Below, piece by piece: positions 52,815 through 62,245 of a DNA stretch of 64,000 bases. The translations under genes were made by a program, and so were the position numbers. The stretch is from NCBI GenBank assembly GCA_002375495.1, contig DFLU01000004.1, positions 62,001 through 126,000 on the forward strand. Direction: 5' to 3'. Each line of letters begins with the position of its first letter. The stretch's first letter is position 1. The DNA comes from Flavobacteriaceae bacterium UBA3611 (lineage in GTDB: Bacteria > Bacteroidota > Bacteroidia > Flavobacteriales > Flavobacteriaceae). Under the pieces are notes generated by a model, which saw nothing but the letters and a program-made list of their open reading frames with translations, was not told the origin of the DNA and searched no databases.

Positions 52815-54081
52815 AATTTTTAGTCGAGATAGTTGGGCCGAAATCATAGAGGCACTAAGCAGTAATTGGTTTAGAACCTTACTTACCGCGTTTGGTGTGC
52901 TCTGGGGGATTTTCATTCTCGTTATTTTACTGGCAGCGGGTAACGGTCTAGAAAATGGCGTGAAACAAGGGTTTGACGGAATGGCCACCAATTCTATGTT
53001 TATGTGGTCTCAAACTGCTTCTAAACCTTATAAAGGCTTGCCGAAAGGAAGAAGGTACCGATTTAAGGTGGGTGATGTAGAAGCCATACGGCAAAATGTC
53101 GCCAATCTTAAATATGTGTCGCCTCGTAATCAGCTCGGTGGCTTTAGAGGGGCTAATAATGTAACCCGCGGATTGAAAACAGGGGCTTATAACGTGTACG
53201 GCGATTATCCTGAAATCATCGAACAACAACCCATGGATATCACTTCTGGAAGGTTTCTGAATTATTCAGATATTGAAGAGAAAAGAAAAGTAGCCATCAT
53301 TGGTGAGTCAGTAAAAACGGGCTTGTACGATGTGGGAGAAGAAGTAATTGGATCGTATATAAAAATTAACGGAGTAAACTTTATGGTGATTGGCACCTAT
53401 AAAAAGAAATCGAATAACGGAGGTGATGCAGAAGAGGCCCAAAAAGAGATATTTGTTCCTTTTACAGCGTTCTCACAAGCTTTCAATATGGGAGAAAATG
53501 TTGGGTGGATGGCGATCACCGCAAACGACAACTCGTCTATTACCCAATTGAAACCACAGGTTTTTGATGTGATAAAAAACAGACATACCATACATCCTGA
53601 AGATGATAGAGCTATCGGGCATTTCGACTTGTTCGAGGAGTTTAGTAAGATAACCGGCTTGTTCACCGCTCTTAATTTTGTAGCCTACTTTGTTGGGGTG
53701 TTGGTGCTGCTTTCAGGAATTATTGGTATAAGTAATATCATGCTCATTGTGGTAAAAGAACGAACCAAAGAAATTGGCATACGCCGTGCCCTAGGAGCAA
53801 CCCCTTGGAGTATACGGGTGCAGATTCTTTTAGAATCGATATTTCTCACTATTATTTCGGGAATGGCTGGCATTGCGTTGGCTTCTGCCGTATTAGCTTT
53901 AGTTAATTATGCCATGGAAGGTATGGATACTTCAGAAATGATGTTCTTAAACCCAAGTGTGAACATTGGAGTTGTGCTAATTGCACTTACCATTTTAATT
54001 GTTTCAGGGCTTTTGGCAGGATTAATTCCCGCGCAAAATGCCATCCGTGTAAAACCCGTAGACGCTTTAAGAACTGACTAA
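52807..54081 (+). CDS. MacB-type ABC transporter permease 2
   Basis: 424 residues with the same four-helix MacB layout as permease 1 (N-terminal helix ~22-44, periplasmic domain ~48-275, C-terminal helices from ~280). The GISNIMLIVVKERTKEIGIRRALGA motif is nearly identical to that of its neighbour. Start ATG 52807 overlaps the previous stop by eight bases. Differences in the periplasmic part (shorter, with KPYKGLPKGRRYRF) are consistent with non-identical halves of a single transporter. Confidence 0.93.
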   Translation: MSKIFSRDSWAEIIEALSSNWFRTLLTAFGVLWGIFILVILLAAGNGLENGVKQGFDGMATNSMFMWSQTASKPYKGLPKGRRYRFKVGDVEAIRQNVANLKYVSPRNQLGGFRGANNVTRGLKTGAYNVYGDYPEIIEQQPMDITSGRFLNYSDIEEKRKVAIIGESVKTGLYDVGEEVIGSYIKINGVNFMVIGTYKKKSNNGGDAEEAQKEIFVPFTAFSQAFNMGENVGWMAITANDNSSITQLKPQVFDVIKNRHTIHPEDDRAIGHFDLFEEFSKITGLFTALNFVAYFVGVLVLLSGIIGISNIMLIVVKERTKEIGIRRALGATPWSIRVQILLESIFLTIISGMAGIALASAVLALVNYAMEGMDTSEMMFLNPSVNIGVVLIALTILIVSGLLAGLIPAQNAIRVKPVDALRTD

Positions 54082-54114
54082 CGAATATATAATCAATCTA
54101 GAATTTCAACTATA

Positions 54115-55278
54115 ATGAAAAAATCTGTTACAATAATAATTTTAATCTCAATTGCTGTTTTCTTCACAATTGCTATGTTTTGGTTATGGCAAAAAAATGC
54201 GGAAGATCCTATCACGTATACCACAGAGAACGCTACCACGCAAACGATTGTTAGAAAAACAGTAGCAACAGGAAGTATTGTGCCTAAAGAAGAGGTGCTC
54301 ATAAAACCGAATATTTCAGGAATCATTGATGAAATATTTGTGGAAGCTGGAGATGTGATCAAGCGAGGCGACTTAATCGCAAAGGTAAAAGTGGTTCCCA
54401 ATGTTTCGTCGCTTACGAGTGCGAAAAATAATATCAACGCTGCAAACACACAGGTTGAAACAGCTCGACTTGCTTTTGAAAGCCAAAAGAATATCTATAA
54501 TAGACAAAAGGAACTTTTTGAAAAAGGGGTGATTTCAGCGAATGAGTTTGATCAGGCGCAACTTTCCTATGATCAGGCGCAACAGCGTTACAATCAAGAA
54601 AAGGTGAACCTCACAGGAGCTAGACAAAATTTCGATATCATTAAAACAGGTACGACCAGTGGACTTGGAGCTTCAGCAAATACTGAAATTAGAGCTACCG
54701 TTGCAGGTATGGTGCTAGATGTGCCTGTAAAAACTGGAAATCAGGTGATTGAAGCCAATAATTTCAACGATGGAACGACCATAGCAACCTTGGCCGATGT
54801 TGACAAAATGATTTTTGAAGGCAAGGTAGACGAGAGTGAAGTAGGTAAAATTAAAGAAAGCCTTCCGTTAGAAATTACGGTAGGAGCTATTGAAAATAAA
54901 AAGTTTGATGCGGTATTAGATTATATTGCTCCTAAGGGGGTAGACGAGAATGGTGCCATTCAATTTGAAATAAAAGGAACGCTGAAGAAGCAAGATTCTA
55001 CTACCTTTATTCGGGCAGGTTTAAGTGCCAATGCATCAATTATTCTTGCAAAGGCTGAAGATGTCTTAGCCCTTCGGGAAGCCTTGGTACAATACGACCC
55101 TAAAACCAAAAAACCTTTCGTAGAGGTAGCCGTGGGAGAACAGGAATTTGAACGCCGAGATATAGAGCTAGGTATTAGCGATGGTATTAATGTAGAGGTG
55201 AAGAGCGGTATCACCAAAGAAGATAATATCAAGGTTTGGAACCAACTTAAGGCGGCGCCAGAATTTGGCGGACGATAA
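54115..55278 (+). CDS. HlyD/MacA-family periplasmic adaptor 1
   Basis: 387 residues. A single N-terminal helix (about 4-24) anchors it. Lipoyl-like half-motifs flank a coiled-coil hairpin (~90-190) rich in Gln, Ala and Asn (QAQLSYDQAQQRYNQEK), then beta-barrel and membrane-proximal domains. Adaptors of this type bridge MacB permeases to TolC. 33 bases downstream of permease 2 and 63 bases upstream of tolC. This operon has a second adaptor. Confidence 0.92.
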   Translation: MKKSVTIIILISIAVFFTIAMFWLWQKNAEDPITYTTENATTQTIVRKTVATGSIVPKEEVLIKPNISGIIDEIFVEAGDVIKRGDLIAKVKVVPNVSSLTSAKNNINAANTQVETARLAFESQKNIYNRQKELFEKGVISANEFDQAQLSYDQAQQRYNQEKVNLTGARQNFDIIKTGTTSGLGASANTEIRATVAGMVLDVPVKTGNQVIEANNFNDGTTIATLADVDKMIFEGKVDESEVGKIKESLPLEITVGAIENKKFDAVLDYIAPKGVDENGAIQFEIKGTLKKQDSTTFIRAGLSANASIILAKAEDVLALREALVQYDPKTKKPFVEVAVGEQEFERRDIELGISDGINVEVKSGITKEDNIKVWNQLKAAPEFGGR

Positions 55279-55341
55279 TTTTTAGCCATTATTGTAACAC
55301 TTTCAATAATCAAAAGACGTATATTTCAACTATAATCAATC

Positions 55342-56787
55342 ATGAAAAAATTCGGAATTTTAATTCTATTTGCGTGTATCACCCTTTCCACACAGGCTCA
55401 AAACAAACAATGGACCTTAAAGGAGTGTGTTCAACATGCGTTGGAAAACAATATTTCTGTAAAGCAGAGTGAACTCAATTTAGAAGTAACCGAAGCAGAC
55501 CGTTTGTCGGCAGTAGGAAACTTTATCCCTAGTTTGAACCTTTCAGGAAGTGTGTCAGAAAATACAGGGTTGAGTTTTAACCCAGTAACAAACAATGCAC
55601 AGACCACCACATTTTTATCGGTTACAGGAAGAATTAATGTAGGATATACTTTGTTTGATGGACTTCGGAATGTGAGGCAGCTACAACGTGCAAAGCTTTC
55701 AAAATTAGCAGCGCAATACAGTTTAGATAAGATGAAAGACGACATTGCACTGTTTGTGGCCAATGCTTACTTAACCGTTCTGAACAATAAAGCGAATCTT
55801 GCGTCTGCAAAGTCGCAGAATTTAGTAACCATAGAACAAATTGAACGTACCAATGCTTTGGTAGATGCGGGCACCTTGCCAAGAGGTGATTTGTTAGAAA
55901 TTGAAGCGACCAATGCGAGTGAGCTTCAGAATATAGCTGTGTTAGAAAATGCTGTAACCGTTTCACGTATCAGCCTAGCGCAATTATTGCTCATTAAAGA
56001 TTATGAAACTTTCGATATTGTAGATGAAGGATACGATGTGGTACAAAACGAAATTGCCGAAAAGCCTGTTTCAGAAATCATCGCAGCCGCATCCGAAAAC
56101 AGAAGTGAAGTGAAAATTGCAGAGCAGAACGTAGCCTTGGCTGAAAAAGATCTCCAGATTGCTAAAGGAGCCTACTTGCCTACACTTTCTGCCTTTTTTG
56201 GATATGACACACGTTATACCGATGCGACGAGTTTTGCTCAAATACCAGACCCTAATAACCCTACCAGTATTCAACCTATTGGCGTAGTACAAGAAACCGG
56301 ACAAGTGGTGGTGGGTGAATTTCCAAACACCATTAACCAAATTGTAGGAGCAGACCCATTTATCGATCAATTATACCAGAACGATGGTATTTCGTATGGT
56401 TTGCAACTAAATATTCCCGTATTTAACGGATTTCAAGTTAGAAGCAACGTAATGCGAAGCAAGGTAAATATAGATCGCGCAAATTTTGAGCTTGAACAGG
56501 CGAAACTAGACCTTGAGAGTAATGTGTATCAGGCCTATGTAGATGCGAAAGGATCGTTAAAGGCGTATGAAGCTGCAAAGAAAGCGTTAGAAAGTCAAGA
56601 ATTGGCGTATCAATATGCGAAAGAACGATATGATGTTGGGCTCACCAATGCATTCGATTTTAGCCAGAGTAAAGTGCGTTACGATAACTCAGTTATTGCG
56701 CTGAACCAAGCCAAATATGATTATATTTTTAAATTGAAAGTATTAGAGTTATATTTTGGAGTAGAACCAGCCGAATTAAAATTTTAG
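55342..56787 (+). CDS. TolC-family outer-membrane efflux protein
   Basis: 481 residues. Signal peptide 1-18 (ILILFACITLSTQA). Two internally repeated OEP domains form the beta-barrel and long alpha-helical tunnel. Helical regions such as LQRAKLSKLAAQYSLDKMKD and YQYAKERYDVGLTNAFDFSQ are typical. It supplies the outer-membrane channel for the tripartite export complex. A central insertion (~ residues 290-345) with PDPNNPTSIQPIG is atypical. Two bases from the second adaptor gene. Confidence 0.93.
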   Translation: MKKFGILILFACITLSTQAQNKQWTLKECVQHALENNISVKQSELNLEVTEADRLSAVGNFIPSLNLSGSVSENTGLSFNPVTNNAQTTTFLSVTGRINVGYTLFDGLRNVRQLQRAKLSKLAAQYSLDKMKDDIALFVANAYLTVLNNKANLASAKSQNLVTIEQIERTNALVDAGTLPRGDLLEIEATNASELQNIAVLENAVTVSRISLAQLLLIKDYETFDIVDEGYDVVQNEIAEKPVSEIIAAASENRSEVKIAEQNVALAEKDLQIAKGAYLPTLSAFFGYDTRYTDATSFAQIPDPNNPTSIQPIGVVQETGQVVVGEFPNTINQIVGADPFIDQLYQNDGISYGLQLNIPVFNGFQVRSNVMRSKVNIDRANFELEQAKLDLESNVYQAYVDAKGSLKAYEAAKKALESQELAYQYAKERYDVGLTNAFDFSQSKVRYDNSVIALNQAKYDYIFKLKVLELYFGVEPAELKF

Positions 56788-56789
56788 AT

Positions 56790-58082
56790 ATGAAAAAGAA
56801 GTTACTTTGGATTTTAGGAATTCTCGTATTCGCAGTTGTCCTGATGCTTGTTGCCAAAAAAATGGGCATGTTCGGTAAAGGAGGTAATTTTAAAGAAGTT
56901 GAAATTGCCAAAATTGAACCCATCGATATCACAGAAACAGTTGCAGCTACTGGAAAAATACAACCAGAAGTTGAGGTGAATATTTCATCTGAAGTTTCAG
57001 GAGAAATCATCGAACTACCCATAAAGGAAGGGCAACAAGTTGAAAAAGGTGACTTGCTTGTAAAGATTAACCCAGATTTAATCCAAGCTGCGGTAAGCCA
57101 ATCGCAAGCGGGACTTCAAAATGTGAGAGCCCAATTATCACAAGCCGAAGCAGCCCTTAAAAATAGTAAGGCAAGCTACGAACGGAACAAAGCACTTTTT
57201 GATAAAGGGGTTATTTCTAAATCTGAATGGGACCGAGCTGTGGCAGATTATGAAGGTGCGCAAGCCAACGTACAGGCTGCGTATTACAGCGTGCAAAGTG
57301 CTTCTGCAAATGTGAAGCAGTCTAGAGATAACTTGTCTCGAACTACTATTTTCGCGCCAATGAGCGGAACTATTTCATTGTTAGCGGCAGAATTAGGTGA
57401 ACGGGTTGTAGGGACGGCCCAAATGGCCGGTACCGAAATACTGCGAGTTGCCAATTTGAGCAATATGGAGGTTGAGGTTGATGTAAATGAAAATGATATT
57501 GTAAAGGTCGCTGTGGGCGATAGTACCATCGTAGAGGTAGATGCTTATCTTAAAAGAGAGTTTCGCGGTGTTGTAACCGAAATCGCCAACTCGGCGCAAA
57601 GTACCCTTACGGCAGATCAGGTGACCAACTTTAAAGTGAAGGTGCGCATTTTGCCTGAATCGTATAAAGATCTAACCGAAGGAAAACCAGAAAGTTATTC
57701 TCCTTTTAGACCGGGAATGACAGCGACAGTAGATATTATTACCAACAAACGAAAAAATATAATTGGTGTACCCATTAGTGCTATTGTAATTAAAACAGAT
57801 ACCACCGCCGGAAGAAAACCAGCACGGGCCAAAGGGTCTTCTTCTGCTATCGAAGAAAAATTTGAATGTGTCTTTGTGAAAGATGGAGAAGACGCGAAAC
57901 TACGGGTGGTTACCACAGGTATTCAAGACGATACAAATATTGAAGTGTTGAGCGGCTTAAAAGAAGGCGATGTTGTCATTACAGGACCGTACAAAACAGT
58001 GACCAAAACATTGAACGCTGGTGATAAGGTAAGCGTAGCTCAAGAAGAGAGCGTAAGCAATACAAAAGACAGCGAAGAATAA
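56790..58082 (+). CDS. HlyD/MacA-family periplasmic adaptor 2
   Basis: 430 residues. N-terminal membrane helix (about 5-24), lipoyl domain (~50-95 and ~180-215), coiled-coil hairpin (~95-180), beta-barrel domain. SGEIIELPIKEGQQVEKGD and AELGERVVG are visible. A stretch with RKPARAKGSSSAIEE (~335-350) looks like a flexible insertion. The stop overlaps the tsaB start by one base (TAATG). It shares the export locus with adaptor 1, but the two are clearly diverged. Confidence 0.92.
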   Translation: MKKKLLWILGILVFAVVLMLVAKKMGMFGKGGNFKEVEIAKIEPIDITETVAATGKIQPEVEVNISSEVSGEIIELPIKEGQQVEKGDLLVKINPDLIQAAVSQSQAGLQNVRAQLSQAEAALKNSKASYERNKALFDKGVISKSEWDRAVADYEGAQANVQAAYYSVQSASANVKQSRDNLSRTTIFAPMSGTISLLAAELGERVVGTAQMAGTEILRVANLSNMEVEVDVNENDIVKVAVGDSTIVEVDAYLKREFRGVVTEIANSAQSTLTADQVTNFKVKVRILPESYKDLTEGKPESYSPFRPGMTATVDIITNKRKNIIGVPISAIVIKTDTTAGRKPARAKGSSSAIEEKFECVFVKDGEDAKLRVVTTGIQDDTNIEVLSGLKEGDVVITGPYKTVTKTLNAGDKVSVAQEESVSNTKDSEE

Positions 58083-58738
58083 TGGCGATATTACTTTGTA
58101 TAGAAACAGCAACCACAAATTGCTCGGTAGCGCTTTCGGTAAACGGAAGCGTTATTGCATTAAAAGAAGATAGGAGTAATCGTTACAGCCATGCCGAACA
58201 ACTGCACGTTTTTATCAATCTAGTTCTAGAAGAGGCTGGTGTGGGTAAAGAACAACTTGATGCCGTTGTGATAAGTAAGGGGCCTGGTAGTTACACAGGG
58301 CTTCGTATTGGTGTTTCTGCTGCCAAGGGTCTGTGTTACGCGCTCGACAAACCCCTTGTAAGTGTTTCTACATTGCGGGCACTAGCAGGTCAGGAAAAAG
58401 GAACTGACTTTATAATACCTATGTTAGATGCTCGGCGCATGGAAGTATATGCTGCTGTTTTTGGAGCGCAATATGAGCTATTGCGAGAAACACAAGCTGA
58501 AATAGTAGATGAAAGTTCTTTTGAAGAATATTTGCAACAAGGCCCGACCACTTTTATAGGCAGTGGCGTAGAGAAATTCCAAAAGTTAGTTACGCACGAG
58601 AACGCTAAGTATGTAAAAGATGCAATGCCGTCGGCCAGTGATTTAGCACCAATTGCTGAAGAAAAATTTATGAAAAGAGATTTTGAAGATGTAGCCTATT
58701 TTGAGCCTTACTACCTGAAAGATTTTGTAAAAGGATAA
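58082..58738 (+). CDS. tsaB: tRNA threonylcarbamoyladenosine biosynthesis protein TsaB
   Basis: 218 residues. ASKHA-fold family features include LCIETATTNCSVALS (N-terminal), YSHAEQLHVF and GPGSYTGLRIGVSAAKGL (about 68-85), which is the TsaB signature. It supports TsaD and TsaE in t6A37 modification. The length fits the family, with no enzymatic metal site expected. Start overlaps the preceding adaptor stop by one base. Converges with the next gene. Confidence 0.95.
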   Translation: MAILLCIETATTNCSVALSVNGSVIALKEDRSNRYSHAEQLHVFINLVLEEAGVGKEQLDAVVISKGPGSYTGLRIGVSAAKGLCYALDKPLVSVSTLRALAGQEKGTDFIIPMLDARRMEVYAAVFGAQYELLRETQAEIVDESSFEEYLQQGPTTFIGSGVEKFQKLVTHENAKYVKDAMPSASDLAPIAEEKFMKRDFEDVAYFEPYYLKDFVKG

Positions 58739-58742
58739 GTAA

Positions 58743-59465
58743 TTAAAGTTCTATATTTTTTAGACTGTTGAAATAGATCACCGTTGCAATCAAATCTTTT
58801 TCATCGTTCAAATCCAATTTATTTTTTGAGACGTAATCAGAAATAAGTTCTTTATTCTTTCCAAATACTTTTAGCTTCTTGTTTCTAGATGATGGTAGTT
58901 CATAAAACTTTCCATTTTTGGAAACAAGATAATAGGTTGGAATATCAATAAATTTTGCTTTTGTACCGCGGGTAATGGATGTTTTTGCCGGCTTTTCAGG
59001 AACAAATTTTTTGTTCAATTTTTTGAAGACATCTATTTTTTCACCTTCGTAAAGTACCTGAAAATAACCACCTCCTTCTATACCACCCATATAAGGGGCA
59101 AAGACAAAAATAGCATCCTGAATTTTCACAAAAATATCGGGCGATTTTGTTAAAGGTCGTGCTTCTTCGGTTGGGGTCTGAAGAGATTCTTTAATTTCCA
59201 TTTCATCTGCCACTGCATTATATCGCAAAGCAACATTGCTAGCAAGCAGAGTTTGGCCTTCGTATACATTTCCGTTAAGATATTCAGGGTGATTGTAAGG
59301 CGTGCCAATGTATCGATCTGTTTCAGTATAATCTATAAATTTATCTTGCCGCTTAATAAATTCATCTAACTGGAACAGACTACTTGTAAACCGAGTGTTC
59401 TGTGAGAAAAGTGTAGAACAAGCGATGCAACAAAGTATTGCGGTTGTAAAGATCTTTTTTTTCAT
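58743..59465 (-). CDS. Secreted protein of an uncharacterised triplicated family (copy 1)
   Basis: 240 residues with a signal peptide (about 1-21, ending TLFSQ; the Cys residues CCIAC within it are hydrophobic-region residues rather than a clear lipobox). No known domain. Shared motifs with copies 2 and 3 are ALRYNAVADEMEIKES, GGGYFQVLYEGEK and SRNKKLKVFGK, in this order, with DEFIKRQDKF in copies 1 and 2 only. The family resembles beta-rich periplasmic proteins. It is closest to copy 2, which lies across the regulator gene. Minus strand, converging on tsaB. Confidence 0.85.
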   Translation of the reverse strand: MKKKIFTTAILCCIACSTLFSQNTRFTSSLFQLDEFIKRQDKFIDYTETDRYIGTPYNHPEYLNGNVYEGQTLLASNVALRYNAVADEMEIKESLQTPTEEARPLTKSPDIFVKIQDAIFVFAPYMGGIEGGGYFQVLYEGEKIDVFKKLNKKFVPEKPAKTSITRGTKAKFIDIPTYYLVSKNGKFYELPSSRNKKLKVFGKNKELISDYVSKNKLDLNDEKDLIATVIYFNSLKNIEL

Positions 59466-59793
59466 AGCTGAATGGAGTATTTAAGGTGTGTATTCCAGCT
59501 GGTTATCGTAAATATAGTTTTAAGGTGGCACAACTACAAACCAACCCGCTCCAAAATCTTAGAAGCGTATCGGGTTTTATAAATTAAGACCGCAATTAAA
59601 ACATGTAAAACATTAAAAACCAGATATGTATAAATATTTTATTAGAATCTGAAACCAACTGTTTTAAAACCATTCCATAAAAAGCTACCTTTATTATCCT
59701 AAGATTAGATTACTATTTTCTTCAAATTTGTTGTAAACACCCAAGTTTTCAGTCGGTTAAAATAGAATATAGTTTAAATTGAATCTAACCCGT
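59466..59793. other. Divergent intergenic region upstream of copy 1 and the TPR-AraC regulator
   Basis: 328 AT-rich bases. On the minus strand TATATTTA lies at about 59511-59518, a near match to the -7 consensus for copy 1. I found no full promoter on the + strand, no RNA gene and no repeat. The regulator probably has its own promoter here. Confidence 0.4.
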
Positions 59794-61476
59794 ATGTTTT
59801 TAAGATCCGTATTTTTCGTCTTGCTAATTGGTATGTACAATGTGCATGCGCAATCTGTTGATGCACGTACGTTAGAACAAGCGGGCTATGAAGAGTTAAT
59901 TGAATTGTTCGACAACCACATTAAAGATACGCTGTTAGCGACCAAAATTGCAAAAAAATATATTGAGAAAGCTAGGGCACAGAGAGATAGTACCAAAATG
60001 GCTAGGGGGTATCAGCGCCTTGCGTTTGTAGCTACTAAAGCGAATGCCATTAAATATCTTGACACGACAATTACCCTTTCTAAAAACAGCAGGCATCCCA
60101 ATTTTCCTGCCGTCGGTTATTTATTTAAGTCGTATTACCTTTACAATGTCGAAAAATATGAAGAGAGTCTCCAAAATGCGATTACCGGCTATCAGTATGC
60201 AAAACAGAAAGATAATATTGATCAACAGATTACCGCCTTGCACCAAATTAACGGGGTAAATGAATTATGGGGTGATTATGAAAAAGCACTTGAAACAGAA
60301 TTGCTTACTAAAGAGTTGCTCTTCAAGAATAAGCAATCTGAACTGTTCACTGAAAATTACATTGCTTCGCTCGAGGGTATTGGGAATTGTTACGTCAGAT
60401 TAAAACAACCAGATTCTGCCCTTGTATATTATAAAAAGGGTATTCAAGAATCCTTAAAGAATAAAGATTCGATAACCTATCAAGCCTTTGTTTCTAAAAG
60501 CGGCACTGCGCTCTATGTAAAAGGAGATTATAACGCAGCACTAGACAGCTTGCAGAAAGCCCACGCCTACAAGGAGTACTTTATTAATAGTTACGATACC
60601 TACTATAATTATTATATGGGTAGTATTTATTTTCAGCAAGGAAATAAGGAAGAAGGAGTGGCATATTTTCGAAAGGTAGATTCAATCTACGAACGTAAAA
60701 GCGTACTCTATCCCGAATTGCCGGTGGTGTACGATAAACTTGCTACTTATCATCAAGAGCTAGGCGATCAGGAAACACAGCTAGATTATATGCAAAAGCT
60801 AGTGTTGGTGGTAAAACTAATCAATACGAAACGGGTTTATATAAAAGATAAAATTTCCGAAGAATATGAAATCCCTAAATTATTAGAAGAAAAAGACGCA
60901 CTGATTGAAGGGCTGGAGGAAAAACATCAATCTTCACAGAAAAAAGTTTGGATTATTGGAGCGATACTTCTGCTAAGTCTATTTGGGCTGGTATATTTTG
61001 TGCGACGCCAAAAAGTGTTTCAGAAACGTTTCGAAATGCTCATGGAACAAAAGTCGGAGCAAGCACCTTCTAAGAATCTGTCAGATACCAATACTCAGGC
61101 GCCTTTAGAAATTGCAGATGATATTGTTGCTGAAATTCTAGAAAACCTAGAAACGTTTGAAGCAGAAAAAGGGTTTCTTTCACCCAAGATAAAGCTAACA
61201 CAATTGGCCAAAGACTGTAACACCAACTCTACCTACCTTTCGAAGGTTATAAACTACAAGAAAGACAAGAATTTTTCAAGCTACATCAATGAGTTGCGCG
61301 TAGCTTTCGCGTTTGACGAACTTCGTGACAACGCAACATTTAGAAAATATACTATCAAGGCGGTTGCGCAAGAATGTGGCTTTAAGAGTGCAGAATCGTT
61401 CTCTAAAGCGTTCTATAAAATGTATGGAATTTACCCTTCGTTTTATAGTAAGCAACTCGACCAAAAAGGAGTATAA
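59794..61476 (+). CDS. TPR-containing membrane-linked AraC-family regulator
   Basis: 560 residues from ATG 59794; a TTG at 59779 would add five residues. Signal-like N-terminus (about 2-20), then TPR repeats across ~35-360 (for example YYMGSIYFQQGNKEEGVAYF), one membrane helix (about 388-405, IIGAILLLSLFGLVYFV), and a cytoplasmic AraC/XylS DNA-binding domain (~460-560) ending AQECGFKSAESFSKAFYKMY. This TPR-TM-AraC layout is common in Bacteroidetes and senses a periplasmic signal. Set between copies 1 and 2 of a secreted family, it is a candidate regulator of those genes. Confidence 0.9.
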   Translation: MFLRSVFFVLLIGMYNVHAQSVDARTLEQAGYEELIELFDNHIKDTLLATKIAKKYIEKARAQRDSTKMARGYQRLAFVATKANAIKYLDTTITLSKNSRHPNFPAVGYLFKSYYLYNVEKYEESLQNAITGYQYAKQKDNIDQQITALHQINGVNELWGDYEKALETELLTKELLFKNKQSELFTENYIASLEGIGNCYVRLKQPDSALVYYKKGIQESLKNKDSITYQAFVSKSGTALYVKGDYNAALDSLQKAHAYKEYFINSYDTYYNYYMGSIYFQQGNKEEGVAYFRKVDSIYERKSVLYPELPVVYDKLATYHQELGDQETQLDYMQKLVLVVKLINTKRVYIKDKISEEYEIPKLLEEKDALIEGLEEKHQSSQKKVWIIGAILLLSLFGLVYFVRRQKVFQKRFEMLMEQKSEQAPSKNLSDTNTQAPLEIADDIVAEILENLETFEAEKGFLSPKIKLTQLAKDCNTNSTYLSKVINYKKDKNFSSYINELRVAFAFDELRDNATFRKYTIKAVAQECGFKSAESFSKAFYKMYGIYPSFYSKQLDQKGV

Positions 61477-61477
61477 A

Positions 61478-61505
61478 AAAATGGCACCCAATTGGATGCC
61501 ATTTT
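61478..61505. terminator. Bidirectional terminator between the regulator and secreted copy 2
   Basis: AAAATGGCA (61478-61486) and TGCCATTTT (61497-61505) form a 9-bp stem, extended by the inner CCAATTGG. A and T runs flank both sides, so it can end transcription in either direction. Confidence 0.82.
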
Positions 61506-61522
61506 AATATATGTGGAAACTC

Positions 61523-62239
61523 TTATAAGCTAATGTCGTAGTGCTTCGTCGTTCTCAATAAATCTTTCTCTGTATTAAGATCTAATCCATTTTCTCGAAC
61601 ATAGGCTTTTATTTCGTCTTTCTTCTTACCGAATACTTTTAACTTTTTGTTTCTCGATTTTGGTAATTCGTAGAACTTCCCATCTTTATCGGCCAAGTAA
61701 TACGTAATTTCATCAGAAAAACTAGCTTTCACATCACGTGTGATTGAGTTATTCGATATCTTTTCTGGAGTAAAGTCTTTTTCCAATTTTTTATAGAGGT
61801 CAATCTTATTGCCCTCATAGAGTACTTGGAAATATCCACCGCCTTCTACACCACCTTTGTAAGGAGCGAAGATGTAAATATCGCCCATAATCTTAACGTA
61901 AATCTCAGGAGATTTCGTCAACAGTCTTGCATCTTCGTCTGGTGAGGTGAGAGATTCTTTAATTTCGATCTCGTCGGCAACTGCATTATAGCGCAGGGCT
62001 ACATCATTGGCAAGTAGTTCTTTCCCGTTGTAAACATTTCCTAAAAGGAAACTCTCGTTGTTATAGGGTGTGCCAGTATAACTAGCAGTATCCATATAGT
62101 CTACGAATTTATCTTGTCTCTTAATGAATTCGTCTACCATGTACAAGTCACTAGCAAACTGATTGTCTACCTGTGCAATTACATTTCCGCAGAAAAGAAG
62201 GATTAAACTTAGTTTTAAAACTGAAAAAAGGTTTTTCAT
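61523..62239 (-). CDS. Secreted protein of an uncharacterised triplicated family (copy 2)
   Basis: 238 residues with a signal peptide (about 1-22, ending FCGNVIAQ). It is closely related to copy 1: DEFIKRQDKFVDY, ALRYNAVADEIEIKES, GGGYFQVLYEG and SRNKKLKVFGK. No recognised domain or catalytic motif. Six bases behind copy 3 on the same strand, so the two form an operon driven from the promoter near 63000. Confidence 0.86.
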   Translation of the reverse strand: MKNLFSVLKLSLILLFCGNVIAQVDNQFASDLYMVDEFIKRQDKFVDYMDTASYTGTPYNNESFLLGNVYNGKELLANDVALRYNAVADEIEIKESLTSPDEDARLLTKSPEIYVKIMGDIYIFAPYKGGVEGGGYFQVLYEGNKIDLYKKLEKDFTPEKISNNSITRDVKASFSDEITYYLADKDGKFYELPKSRNKKLKVFGKKKDEIKAYVRENGLDLNTEKDLLRTTKHYDISL

Positions 62240-62245
62240 AATAAA

